From positions 25,984,410-26,048,409 of the forward strand of contig CM046873.1 in NCBI GenBank assembly GCA_025617745.1: a stretch of DNA of 64,000 nt. The letters are read 5' to 3'. A model generated the notes under the pieces. The model saw nothing but the letters and a program-made list of their open reading frames with translations. It was not told the origin of the DNA and did not search any database. The first letter of the stretch is position 1; each line of letters begins with the position of its first letter. A program made the translations under genes and the position numbers. Below are positions 1 to 10,855 of this stretch, in pieces. The DNA is from Heliocidaris erythrogramma (taxonomy: Eukaryota > Echinodermata > Echinoidea > Camarodonta > Echinometridae).

Positions 1-616
1 TATTCAAAAATATTTACAACATTTTTCTTCGAAGTTAAGAACTGCGAGTCTTCGGATAGGTTAGAGTGTAATTCTGCTTAGAAATAATTGACATTTTTCA
101 CCAATGAACTGGGAAATTAACATTAGAATTATGACATTCAAGAATCTAAGCAACTTCAGCTGTTTATAATAGACTATTGTAATCAGAATCTTATATGATG
201 GTGCGCAGAATCTGTAAGTTATATAGACATCCAAGGTTACCCCCCCCCCCCCCCCCTCTCTCTCTCTCTCTCTCTTTCTCTCTTTTATTCATTTTGAATA
301 CGCCACCGACACAGTGGAAAATTCATTATAGACTTTCTCAACACTGTAATATATTTAAAGGGGAATAAAAGGCAACAAACATTAGCCTATAATCGTGTAA
401 ATAATTGTCAGCCTATTACAAATATCTTGAAATTACTCCTATTTGATTATTTAAAGGGAAATTAACCTCAGCGTATGAATTAGCTTATTTTGAATGGTGT
501 AGTATATGCCTCTTATTTGATACATGCAATTTCATGTAAAAACACAGGATATAGATATAAATCACTATTTTCCAGCCAAGTTATCGTCTGCTAGCAATAA
601 TAAGGGGGCTGCCATA
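1..616. other. Non-coding AT-rich sequence
   Basis: I see no gene here. A C-run followed by a (CT)n microsatellite lies at about 241-285. The rest is unstructured AT-rich sequence with no long open frame or repeat partner that I could find in the window. Confidence 0.6.
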
Positions 617-933
617 GACCAGTTCGTAGTTAGCGCGTGGTACAAATGACCCCAAATATCCACAGATATTTTAGACATGGAGGGTCCCTTTATGTGCACT
701 TCAGAAAAATAACTCTGGGAGTGATGGAGGTGCCTCATGAATAGCTTTTGTTTCCCCCTTTAAAAAGAATACTTCCACCTGGATATCAAGGAATGCACCA
801 TTAGTGCATAATTGAATAATGATTACATGACATTCATGAGTACATATCAAATATTAGTGTCAGTGGGTTTTAGAATTTGGTACAGATGACCTTTATCTGC
901 TCATGCTCAGACCGTATCTACGAACTGGCTTAT
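617..933. mobile_element. MITE-like repeat, family 1 copy 1
   Basis: About 320 bp, nearly identical to 21368-21689 in the same orientation. The ends are short inverted repeats: AGTTCGTAG near 621 and CTACGAACT near 919. There is no coding capacity. By eye the two copies differ at only a few percent of positions, which suggests fairly recent mobility. The superfamily cannot be assigned from what is visible. Confidence 0.75.
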
Positions 934-1417
934 TACTTTATGTGTACACGAACATATTTTTCATCCCAAGTAAAATTTCCTTCATCGTTAACTTGTAATT
1001 GATTTTTAGAGGACAAATATATATTAGATAAAGTCACATATTCTGAAATGTAAGTTTAGTTTTATATATTTTTTAAAAGGTGTTAATTTGTTCATAAAAA
1101 ATATACTTCATAAAAAATATACGTCAAGGACGGAGAATTGACGTCAAGGACGGAGACAATCGTAACAATACCAAAACAAAGCGAGGAATCTGCTTTACAG
1201 GATGGCTATTAGAACTCATGGGTCGTCAATTATCTAGGCCCATGGCCAATAACAATCGTAATAAAATCAGAACAAAGCGACGTATCTGTTGTAAAGGTAG
1301 GCTATTATCAATGCATATGGTACCTAATGATCCGTGTCATGCACAAAATGGCAGCCTCCATGGAAAGACGTAGCAGACAATAGGTGCATCTAGAATATCA
1401 CGTGGGGTTAATTGTCC
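934..1417. other. Non-coding, short direct repeats
   Basis: There is no gene. An 18-bp phrase containing GTCAAGGACGGAGA occurs twice in a row at about 1122-1158. A longer imperfect direct repeat of about 96 bp period starts with CAATCGTAA near 1158 and again near 1253. Confidence 0.5.
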
Positions 1418-2022
1418 TTTAAGAAGGAGAACAGTGTCTCCAAAAGTTGCAGTTTCCTTCCTTGACATTATCTCATGGGGGCTGCCATTTTCTTTACAAA
1501 GTAATGCCAGAGCAGTTCTATTTGTGAGATACCCACTGACCTATAAACTAGCTACCATGACACTCATGATCAGCTGTGGAATACATGACACTGGATTTTG
1601 CCAGTAACAAACCATTTTTGTAGTCATGTACATTCAAATGAAGATACTTTTATCCTGTCATATAACCTATTTGTGTCAAGATATTTGGTTCAGCTGTTTC
1701 TTTTGTTAAGCAGGATTTGGCATGCGCTTGTAAGTTGCTTGGTCGGACAAAGGTTTGTCAATTCTTCAAAGACGTGACTAAGACCTACAACTGCTCTTAG
1801 ATATCACCTGTGCGAGACAATGGGGGTACCAAGATGGCTGCCATTTTACATGGGTGGCTTTAGTTGTACAATAGCTATTCATTATGCAACATCTTATCCA
1901 TTGTGTACAGGTAAATGGACATGTACCGCAATGACATCACAGTTTATTCAAAATGGCAGCCCCCATGGGATAATATCTAGCAAGAAATCTGCAAACTTTA
2001 GAGAGACTGTTCTCCTTACTGA
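1418..2022. mobile_element. Inverted-repeat element (about 600 bp)
   Basis: The left end AAGGAGAACAGTGTCTC at about 1424 is mirrored by GAGACTGTTCTCCTT at about 2004. Further inside, CATGGGGGCTGCCATTTT near 1476 is mirrored by AAAATGGCAGCCCCCATG near 1951. Such long inverted ends with a non-coding centre fit a non-autonomous DNA transposon. An AATAAA on the minus strand inside it (1942-1947) could serve as polyadenylation signal for the gene at 2223-4724, but that is speculative. Confidence 0.65.
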
Positions 2023-2222
2023 GTAATCAAATCAGAGTATTTTCAAGATATTTTGAACAGGCTCACAATTTTCCACATGATTATCAGCTAATGTATGTTG
2101 AGTTTCATTCTCCTTTAAAGGAAAACCAGAATATCTTCTCAAAGCATTCTTCTTTTTTCTTCCCTTATATGACGAAAAACAATATATTTAAACCCTGTCA
2201 AACCACTGACCACTGAATTATC

Positions 2223-4724
2223 TCATTCCGTGTATCCGGTTTCCGTGGGCAATGTGTTAACATTAGTTATTTCATGAGGCTCATCACAAAAGGAACAAAG
2301 TTGTTCTAGATGTATCGTATGTTGCTTGCTTTCTTCTCCGATTTGAGTTCGCAACTCTTTGGGTACCTTTCCATCATTTGCGATTGGAACTGGCATATCT
2401 GCCGTTGAGGAGGTGCCAGCAATATCGCTTAATAGCTGATGCTTCATGATGTCTTCGGGTGACTCGAGACGATCCATCAAATCATTGAGGACTTCAAGCA
2501 CAGCTACTGATAATCTCGAACCGGTTTTGTCCTCAGCTAGCTCTTCATCTTCTGCTTCCATTCCTTCATGATCATGTGTGTTTAGGTCAATTCCTGACCC
2601 TGAGGCGTTGTAATCCTGAACAAATGCAATGACTTTCTCTTGATCATCCTTTAGAACCTTGACCGTCTGGTGTACAATGCCAACATCATTTCCAGCCCCA
2701 CGCTCGTCAAAGACGCGAAGGATTTTCCTCTCTACGGCCTTGCCATCTTTTGGTCTTTCAGGAGATACTGGATACTTTTGTTTCCATGATGATGTAGATG
2801 TTGCATGGAATTCGGCATGTGTAGGTGATTTCGACTTGGTGTTTGTTGGACCGGCATCCATTGGGGCAGAAGGTGGTTCTTCTGAAGATAGTGATAAGCT
2901 GATAGTCTTCATCTTGGATTGTCCTTCATCGGCATCTTTGGGAAGGTTACCATTGTCCTTAGCTGCTGCGTCATTTGGTAGATATTCCTCGGGATTATCG
3001 GCGGGACGCTCCGCTGCTAAGTATGAGTCAGAATTGTGATTGTTGAGACCTTTTGTGATATGAAGAAACCTGCAATTTTGTTTTTTTAATGGCTTGATTT
3101 GTTGCCTTGAAACGATTCTGTAGAGATTCGTCTCTGTTCGATAGAGATCTCCTAGTCTGTTTTCTATGTAATTCACTTTCGATCTCGCCTTTATAAGGTC
3201 CTCCTTGAAGGACTGCTTTTGTTGAATACCTGGATCCGTTAGTTGCTTGACAGGTTTGGGAATATCCAAATACTGCAACTTTACATTGAGGTCTGACTTC
3301 TGTTTCAATGAGTACAAATATAGGCTCGGATGGGACTGGAAAGGCTGCAAACGCGTCACAGGTTTGAAATCTGACGGAAGGTCCAATAGTTGAAGTGAAG
3401 CGTTGGCATTGGGAGAGCGCTGCTGTGATAAGTGAGGAAATGTTTCATCAATCCGTTCAATGGGTTTCAGGTGCTTATCATTGACTAGGTCTTTCCCACT
3501 GATCTGAAGCTTCCTGATCCAATCCTCAACATATGGAAGGTCTCCTGTCTTGTCCGATATTCTCTCTAGACTGGTCAAAGGACATAATCGACGTTTCCGA
3601 GTCCCCGCCCTACCACGTCCAACCATGGACAAATTCGTCCTTTGGGATTCAGGTTGTTCAGTCTGAACAGTCTTCCCAATCTGGGGCAGAGATACCGCAG
3701 TCTTCAAACTATTTGCTTTGCTTCGTTTCCCCGCCGGTACAAACGATTCCAGTCTCCCCGGGAAATAGCAGTTCGTGTCAACAGAAGCTGTTGGAACCTT
3801 TTGTTTTTTGGAGAGTATGTATGAGTTTTGATTTTCCTTTGATGCCCTGTAAGCTGCCATGGCGGAAACGTTATATTGCTCAACTATCGTTGTACTTTTG
3901 CTGGCCTCTCTCGTGCTATCCGTATCTGTTGCCAATTTGGATTGCACCCCAACAACCTTGTCGTTGTACTGATCAATTGGTTCACCAAATGAGGTATTGG
4001 TAGATACGGCCATGTCCGATAGGGTACAATCTTTCGATGACACGCTAATGTCTTGATCTGTGTTTACGTGTAACGAAACGGTAGAGTCTTGTTTGCTCGC
4101 GATGTTTGACTTTCCCTCGGGTGAAATACGACCTGGCACCAAGCAATCAAGAAATGAGATTCCATTGTCCTCATCTTTGTTCGTGTTCTCTTTTGAAGTC
4201 GACGTTTGAGTGGAATTCGTGTCGCCTTCTGATCCCATCCATTTACCAGATTTTTTGTCCTCTTTACGTGCAGTGTCTGACGTATCTCCATCGCGCCCTG
4301 TCTCACGGGATCCGCGTATTTCTTGAAGATCGTCAAACGTCGCTGTTGGGATCTGGATGAATGACCCCTTGTGTCTTCCTTGTCGCCCTTCCTTCGCAAT
4401 CGTTGACGGTGATGAGTGACCCCTCGACGTTGACGAGCCTCTCTCCCCCCTTTGACTTCCCCAGACAGAGCCGCCATTTTGTTTCTGACTCTCTCGCATT
4501 AGGGAGATGATGTAGTCGTGTGTCGCCGAATAGTACCACTGCCTTGGGTCGGTGAAGTCGGCTACGATTTGTCGGTGACTGCGGGCGAGAATGTCGTCCG
4601 TACTGAGTGACCCCTTGCCCACGGACTCCGAGAGTCGACGTCGCAAGGAATACTTCAGGTCCTCCGTGTAGCGGTCCATCTTCGAGCGCTTCTTCGACGT
4701 CCTCTCGTGGTTCGGTCTCGACAT
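2223..4724 (-). CDS. Unrecognised 833-residue disordered protein
   Basis: A single uninterrupted frame of 833 residues, far longer than chance in DNA of this composition. I do not recognise the family. Residues 1-82 are basic then aromatic (SKKRSK, SLRRRL, DPRQWYYS, YIISLM) and may form the only folded N-terminal part. About 85-490 is rich in Ser, Thr, Asp, Glu and Lys with no repeats and looks disordered. A charged helical or coiled-coil stretch lies at about 504-545 (LIKARSKVNYIENRL). A second predicted helix is at about 738-766 (VLEVLNDLMDRL) after an acidic run (EAEDEELAED). There is no signal peptide or membrane segment, so a cytosolic or nuclear scaffold is plausible. The start is the first Met in frame, preceded by ACAACC. 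The last 10-15 residues come from a dispersed repeat that also occurs near 49.05 kb. It could be one exon of a larger gene, but it has its own start and stop. Confidence 0.7.
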   Translation of the reverse strand: MSRPNHERTSKKRSKMDRYTEDLKYSLRRRLSESVGKGSLSTDDILARSHRQIVADFTDPRQWYYSATHDYIISLMRESQKQNGGSVWGSQRGERGSSTSRGHSSPSTIAKEGRQGRHKGSFIQIPTATFDDLQEIRGSRETGRDGDTSDTARKEDKKSGKWMGSEGDTNSTQTSTSKENTNKDEDNGISFLDCLVPGRISPEGKSNIASKQDSTVSLHVNTDQDISVSSKDCTLSDMAVSTNTSFGEPIDQYNDKVVGVQSKLATDTDSTREASKSTTIVEQYNVSAMAAYRASKENQNSYILSKKQKVPTASVDTNCYFPGRLESFVPAGKRSKANSLKTAVSLPQIGKTVQTEQPESQRTNLSMVGRGRAGTRKRRLCPLTSLERISDKTGDLPYVEDWIRKLQISGKDLVNDKHLKPIERIDETFPHLSQQRSPNANASLQLLDLPSDFKPVTRLQPFQSHPSLYLYSLKQKSDLNVKLQYLDIPKPVKQLTDPGIQQKQSFKEDLIKARSKVNYIENRLGDLYRTETNLYRIVSRQQIKPLKKQNCRFLHITKGLNNHNSDSYLAAERPADNPEEYLPNDAAAKDNGNLPKDADEGQSKMKTISLSLSSEEPPSAPMDAGPTNTKSKSPTHAEFHATSTSSWKQKYPVSPERPKDGKAVERKILRVFDERGAGNDVGIVHQTVKVLKDDQEKVIAFVQDYNASGSGIDLNTHDHEGMEAEDEELAEDKTGSRLSVAVLEVLNDLMDRLESPEDIMKHQLLSDIAGTSSTADMPVPIANDGKVPKELRTQIGEESKQHTIHLEQLCSFCDEPHEITNVNTLPTETGYTE

Positions 4725-4978
4725 GGTTGTCAGTGGTGCTTATGACTGGTCAATCTGGTTTGGGCATAAATAATTGAAAAGGAGATGAAATAGAAGAATT
4801 AATAATCTTGATACAAACTGAAAGAAACGAATCCATTATTAATCTTGATATCCCATACAACATGCACTTTTACTAGACATTTGGATGTAGCAACTCACTT
4901 TTTGTTTTGAAAGCAAACAAACAACCATTCAAATAGCACTACAATGCTGGAATTGTTAATGAAATATGCAACTTTGCC
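4725..4978. other. Upstream region of the 833-residue gene
   Basis: This would hold the promoter and 5' UTR of the minus-strand gene ending at 4724. The minus strand has an AT-rich TTATTTATG about 45 bases upstream of the ATG, but no convincing promoter element. The rest is plain AT-rich sequence. Confidence 0.3.
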
Positions 4979-5215
4979 AATAGACCTGTTTACTAAGTGA
5001 TTCAAATTTATGGATGTTTCTTTCCTGGGGACCTAGGGGACGAGGTATTCCATTAACCTGTTATTAATGAATGAACTACAATACTTGGAATCCAGTTTGC
5101 ATACATTAGATGTTGCTATGTCGGTCAAGCCTCTGGCAAGCTTTCAGGTTGTCAAGAGCAACCTTTGTTTCAAACGTATGCATAAAATTTGAATCACTTA
5201 GTAAACAAGTCTATT
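4979..5215. mobile_element. MITE with about 34-bp inverted ends
   Basis: The left end AATAGACCTGTTTACTAAGT at 4979 is mirrored by ACTTAGTAAACAAGTCTATT ending at 5215, and the match continues inward through TGATTCAAATTTATG. The element is 237 bp and non-coding: a typical non-autonomous DNA transposon. It lies about 250 bases upstream of the 833-residue gene. Confidence 0.85.
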
Positions 5216-7063
5216 GTTATGGATTGGAAAGACCTTTCGTGAATGAAAAATTATATGAAAGGACATCATGTGACAGGTTCATAAAGTGTTTTATAAAATG
5301 CAATAAAAGTCATTGCAGCGTACATTCATTCCGTATGTTTACTTCATGTTTACTACATACAGTACTTAGTCTCTATGACTGCGAAACGAATTTAGCCAAA
5401 CTACCTTATTATCTGATAATACAAAACACTCATCACTGCTACTGATAAATAGTAACAATCACTGTTAATTGCTTTTATCAAGACTCAATAACGCTTATGT
5501 AAATATTGTTTAATCATTAAACTAAAACTATTTTTAATTACCTGATAAATAAGAACAATCAATATCAACCGCGTTAATAGCTGTTATTAAAGTCTAAACC
5601 TATATTTAAAAAATAAAAACGCTAAGTGTCACAATGTTGAATTTATTTTAGCAAAATGCTTTTTGATTATCAGATGGTTATTATCCAAAGGCTATTACAC
5701 TCGTACAATTGTTAACATGTTCATGTAAAAACAGACGTCATACATGTACTTTAGTCCCACATGGGGCGGAACAGGGGTTGATCAGCCGTTTAAAGGCCCC
5801 CAAAAGGCCACTGAAAATTTAATTACCGTCTGGGGCGGTATTCACAAGCCAAATATGATCATCTATCCTGTCTATGGTTCTCCGCATTGTGGATTTTTTT
5901 TTCTTCCTCCCAACTTTCGCGACAATTGTGTTTTTTAAAGCAACCGTCAGGGGATTAGTTAAGAGAATTTTCGGTGTGAACCCCCACCCCCCCCCCCCCC
6001 CCCCTCTGACACACACACGCGCACACGCACAAACTATTTTTCTGTCTACAATTTATCATTTTTTTAAGCCTTGCCGTTAACTTACGAAATAACCCTTCAT
6101 TCATTCATTTTTTCTTACTTTCTTTCTTACTTTCTTACTTTCTTTCTTTCTTTGAGCTTCTTGGAAGAACGTTTGTAACCATGTTTCGTCCGGCCCCCTC
6201 CTCCCAATTCGAAATGGGCTAGAAATGCCCCTAAAGCCCACCCCAATTTTTATTCTGTCACATATTTGTTTTCATTGAGCTCTAAATGACTTGGGGCTTA
6301 CAACGCCGAACTTACAATAAATATTTTATCTTTTTGCTTTCGTACTTAAGCTACGTATAAATAGTTTAATAATGCTGGCTGATAATGATGATGATAATAA
6401 TAATAATAATAATAGTAATAATAAGAATAATCAAAATTATGAATTATATATATATATATATATATGTATGTATATGTACCTATTTGCGGATTAGGGGAAT
6501 AATAATGCGTAAAAAATCAGCCATCAGGGATAAAGTGGTCTTAGGGGCCAAATTTTCCTTCTCCTTAACGTTTTGACGGCTTGATTCAGTACTTTCTCGA
6601 GGTCTTGCCAACCTTTTAGGCATATTGGCAGGCGACTGCTTCTTCCATACATAGTCCTATAGTCCATTAGAAGTCATTTTTTTTTAAATAATAATGGGAT
6701 GTTATATGTGCAGTGCGTAAAAAATGAACGTTAGGGAGAAGTGGTGTTATGTTTTCATGGGGTTAAAAATTGTTTTTAGAGCAAAAATCTATTGTTAAGC
6801 TTTCAAATGTTAACCATATGTCATCATCTTTTGTGAATACCTCACAGTTAATCAATTTAACAGTTACCCAACAAATTAGTTCCTTCCTTCTTAATTTTCA
6901 AGCAAATAATGAAAATTCCCCTATGGTAGCTTTTTTAGCACTTCCCCCTATGGTTGAATCTAGGTATATATACATATATATATAAGAGCAACAATTGGCT
7001 CACACTTTTTAACATGGTGGGGTAGTGTACTCGGGTGCTAATTATATATTATTGTTTGTTGTG

Positions 7064-7094
<31 letters not shown>

Positions 7095-7404
7095 AATATA
7101 TATATACCCCTAATTGGTACATTAGGAGGACAGTTTTTTTTTCTTTTTCTTTGTTCAACTGTCGATCTAATGTACCAACTGTCTACCTAATGTAGGGGTC
7201 GCTATTATGACGGAATAAACTGCATTGTTAGGTGTCGACTTAATGTACCCGTTAGTCAAATATACATATCCCTTCAAATATCTCAGTTATCCTTTTGCTG
7301 TTTCTGTCCTACTCATGTAGATCCGAAGAAGGGCTAAGTGCCCGAAAACTTATTAAAAGCGTGGTACCAACATCTACGTCTGCAGGTGTACTTATTTTGT
7401 TGCT

Positions 7405-7435
<31 letters not shown>

Positions 7436-7524
7436 GATGAGGCTTCGGCCGAAACAGACTGTCCAGCTAAGTCACTAAAGTAACACTTTCCAGCCTATTA
7501 AAATTTGTACTATATATTTATATA
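5216..7524. other. Non-coding, microsatellite-rich
   Basis: I see no gene. It contains a C-run followed by CA repeats (about 5985-6030), (CTTT)n near 6115-6150, (AAT)n at about 6394-6424, and (AT)n tracts at about 6443-6465, 7065-7105 and 7418-7435. The open frames here are short and built from these repeats. Confidence 0.6.
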
Positions 7525-7687
7525 TGTGAAAGAAATGCGAGAATAACGTTGCGTAGCTCAATCAAGTTCCCCAGAGCTGTCCTCCCTTTTTGAAATTTTT
7601 GCAAAGGCTGAAAAAATGTCTCCGCCGGGAATCGACCGGGTCGTTGGCTTAGAACGCCAATGCCTTAACCACTAGACCACGGAGACG
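7525..7687 (-). mobile_element. tRNA-derived SINE, copy 1
   Basis: Read on the minus strand, the element starts with a tRNA-like head (7618-7687) and continues with a unique body to 7525, followed by AT-rich sequence. The head folds with a perfect 7-bp acceptor stem (GTCTCCG/CGGAGAC), a D-arm GTCTAGTGGTTAAGGC, a perfect 5-bp anticodon stem (TTGGC/GCCAA) and anticodon TCT (Arg). The T-arm is short by about two bases. A second copy lacking the head is at 7933-8040. Confidence 0.75.
7618..7687 (-). tRNA. tRNA-Arg(TCT)-like SINE head, probably not functional
   Basis: The 70-nt cloverleaf has intact acceptor, D and anticodon stems, but the T-arm reads CCGG-TCGATT-CCCGG and is missing about two bases. 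Because the same flank recurs at 7933-8040, I read this as the promoter head of a SINE rather than a tRNA gene for translation. Confidence 0.5.
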
Positions 7688-7932
7688 GGTTAGTGGTTTC
7701 GGCGACACCAGATTCAATTGACCGACAGATTGGCAAATCCTCAACCTTATTAATAAATTCCCCTTGTCGGGGGCAGATGAGTTTTTGTGAACAAGACAAG
7801 CCGCTAGTGCCTCAGCTGGATCCAAGCGACTGCTTTGAATACATGTATACATTAGAATTAATTATTATTAGCATTATTGTAAGGAAATAACATATACAAC
7901 AGATTTGGCAAATCTCGTGGAAATAAATACAA

Positions 7933-8038
7933 TGTGAAAGAAATGCGAGAATAACGTTGCGTAGCTCAATCAAATTCCCCAGAGCTGTCCTCCCTTTTTG
8001 AAATATTTGCAAAGGCTGAAAAAATGTCTCCGCCGGGA

Positions 8039-8040
<2 letters not shown>
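7933..8040 (-). mobile_element. SINE fragment, copy 2, head lost
   Basis: Nearly identical to 7525-7631, but it ends in the first few bases of the tRNA-like head (CTCCGCCGGGAAT) and runs directly into a (TA)n tract at 8041-8096. The break inside the head suggests replacement by microsatellite expansion or recombination. Confidence 0.75.

Positions 8041-8096
<56 letters not shown>
8041..8096. repeat. (TA)n microsatellite
   Basis: About 56 bp of uninterrupted TA dinucleotides abut the truncated SINE. Confidence 0.95.
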
Positions 8097-8097
<1 letters not shown>

Positions 8098-9567
8098 GTA
8101 TATATGAAATGTATATCATAGAGAAATAATGATAACAAGAAGATCTAATTTGGAAAATTACATTAGTTTTGTAATATAACACTTTTTCACTTTTAATTTG
8201 GGGCTTTCGAAAAGGAACAGACCTCCAGAAATTTTGAAATTATTCATTGTTTTGCATTAGATTTATAGATGAAATTATATCAGGATTCATATTATAAACT
8301 TTGCCCAACATCACTGACGCAGTTTATCTACTTGTTTGTTTTTGTTTCCATAACAACATTTAACAGGTTAAAACGATAAACTTGTAATATCTGACGGATA
8401 GCCCGTTTCAATGGCATTTACATAATGCCACTGTTCTTTCATGGGGTCCTAAGTGACATATTAATGAGTGATGTATCAACTTTATATCTTTTATTGCATG
8501 ATCGGCAGGAGAACGGGCTGAAAATGACTTTTCAAATGAATGGAATTTGCACCCCTTCATTTATTCCAATATCTAGTATGTTTATATATGAGCATTTAAC
8601 ATGAATGACCTTATAGATCACTCAATTCATTTGACACCGACTGTAAATAATCAAAGTATAAAAATATTTGAATGAGAACAGTGTGCAAAGATAAAAAGTG
8701 AATTATCTTTGTTTAGCCCCTTAATTAATTTTGCTGTTTATTTTTCGAATTCTAAACATTAGTAGAATATATCTTTTGATGAGTTATGTTTTCAAGGGAT
8801 TGTCTACTTTTTATACAAATGAGCAATCATGACAAATGTTTATCTACGAGACAGATGCAAATCATAAACTATACCAGTACAGTGTGTGACTAGCGCCATT
8901 ATTGTAATCATGCTAGGGAACAAAAATGTGCTAATTCATGCCAATTTGTTAAGGCCAAATAAAAATAATTCCTAGTTTCTCGTCCCCTCCTCCTTCCTTC
9001 TTTCGGGCGGCCTCAATTTTTTTTTTTTTTTTTTTGTTATTTGATATATTCATTCTGAAATGAAATAAATAAGAATATGAGGATATCTAGACAAAAAGTT
9101 TTAAAAGAAAACTTTAATATAATGCAATTTCTTTTCGTTTTGAGCCTTTGAAATGCATGTACAAGTGAAATTAAATTTTGGAAATGTGTGTTGAAATTGA
9201 CCCAATAGCATTTTGGTGTATCGGGATTATTTTAAATATTAAAATAATACCATGAAACCCCTCTTCCTCATTTTCGAAAAATCAGGACGAGAAACTATCG
9301 AATCAATTTTACTTGGCCTAACAAATTATGTTGGACCCAGTGAAATGTTTTGGAGTGTCTTTTTATTAGTCAAAGAAATTTCTGACAAGCAAAAAAAAAA
9401 GGTCATTAGCGTTTCCTTCAAAATGTTAATCATGCTTGGAATAATGCTATATGCTCAAGGGTAAAATTAGTGCCCACTCTGGCAACTAGGCCAGTAAATG
9501 TCCAATGTGAAGGTATATACTGGTATAGCATATACCTGTGTATACTATACCAGTGTATATTATTCAC
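8097..9567. other. Non-coding AT-rich sequence
   Basis: No gene, hairpin element or repeat partner was recognised. A T-run is at about 9018-9035. A 70-codon frame at 9252-9464 has no recognisable features. Confidence 0.5.
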
Positions 9568-9605
9568 GTTCGTGGCATGTTCATGAACATGTACATGCCA
9601 CGAAC
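9568..9605. repeat. 13-bp inverted repeat, 12-bp loop
   Basis: GTTCGTGGCATGT at 9568 is exactly mirrored by ACATGCCACGAAC ending at 9605. The intervening bases include a smaller palindrome, TTCATGAA. Confidence 0.9.
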
Positions 9606-9790
9606 CTGGATACTCTTATACCTATTAAACTCGAAATTAATTGTTTTAAAATTTCAAGAGGTTTGAAATCTGGTTATCATTTGTCTTTCTAGAATATGTC
9701 TTATATATTCTTCATATCGATTTCATCATCATCATTATTCCTATTATTTTAATGTGTGAGTTTGGGTAGAGGACCATTCTTCAAATCACG

Positions 9791-9893
9791 GGTGTAGACA
9801 CGCATAATTATCCATTGTTAGTGGGGATGGTCTATTTATCACCCCCCCCCCCCCCCCCACTAACAATAGAAAGTGTGTTCGTATCTACGCCAC
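9791..9893. mobile_element. Poly-C-centred hairpin element, copy 1
   Basis: About 100 bp with loosely mirrored ends (GTGTAGACACGCATA at the left, GTATCTACGCCACT at the right), an inner CTATTGTTAGTG-type palindrome and a C-run in the middle. A second copy in the opposite orientation is at 20697-20814. Homopolymer-centred hairpins like this look like a MITE family. Confidence 0.7.
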
Positions 9894-10499
9894 TGATTCA
9901 AATATCGCAATATGGCCAGCGTCCGATTTTCCAGGGAGGTACTAGGCAAGCCTGGTTAGCATGGTTGTGGTTGGTATATACATGTACCTTTTTGGTTTTG
10001 CGGTACATTGTACATAGCAACATAAAACTAAAACGATACGCACAACCAAGGAGGTACTAAGCTTGGCACAACATTCCATTGGCATGGGCCGTAGTTTCCA
10101 TAGCTACCTAACTCTCAAAAGATTTATTTTCATGAAGTATTTTGCTATTCTTATTCTTTGATATGCATTCTTCCTTATTTTTCAATATTGGCATCAAGTA
10201 ACACCTGAAGTCGATCGCCACTGGTAAACACTTCTCAGATTTGATCAAAGACACTCAAAGTGTTTGGAGTGCAAACAGTGAATAATAAAAGGAGAGACCG
10301 AGAAGTCAAAAGATTTTGGGGAGGCGTACTAAAAACAGAAATGTGAAGAATTATTGATGCATATTTGCCTTTAAACCGGACAATCTGATAGCCTGGTATG
10401 ATCATGCAAAAAGGCTCCCTGCGACTACACTACCATATGACTACTCTCGAACTCTTAACTAAAGTGAAATATCTGACATTCTGTCCAGACAGAATCTAT
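9894..10499. other. Non-coding sequence
   Basis: No gene, hairpin or repeat partner was recognised. Confidence 0.4.
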
Positions 10500-10625
10500 C
10501 TCCTCACCCCACCCCCTTTCTGTCAGTATCTTTCTTTCTCTCTCTCTCTCTCTCTCTCTGTTTCACTTTCTTTCGCTTTTTTTTTCTCTCTCCTTCTCTT
10601 CATTCGCCCTCTCTCTCACACACAC
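10500..10625. repeat. Pyrimidine tract with (CT)n
   Basis: Low-complexity C and T sequence including (TC)n at about 10525-10558 and a CA run near 10617-10627. The open frames here are artefacts of composition. Confidence 0.9.
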
Positions 10626-10855
10626 TCTTTCCCTGTGATTAGAAATATTAACTGGCTTCAAGTGCTAAATGCAGTAGTGCCAATGTGAAAATCCTCCACT
10701 CTAAAAAAAATTGCAACAATTTTTCATCATAATTATGGTATTGGAGAACACAACTAATCTATCTCATAGTAGAATTATTGATAGAATTTATTTCTTTCGT
10801 GCCTTCCTTCACGAGAATTTGATTCATAAAATGTAAATCTACATACCCAAGTTGT

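Noticed and set aside
1820-2026. 68-codon plus-strand frame near the first gene
   Set aside because: Lies in the right arm of the inverted-repeat element at 1418-2022, with no coding features.
2659-4477. Frames overlapping the 833-residue gene on either strand
   Set aside because: Shadows of the long gene. They lack an independent start context and a plausible composition.
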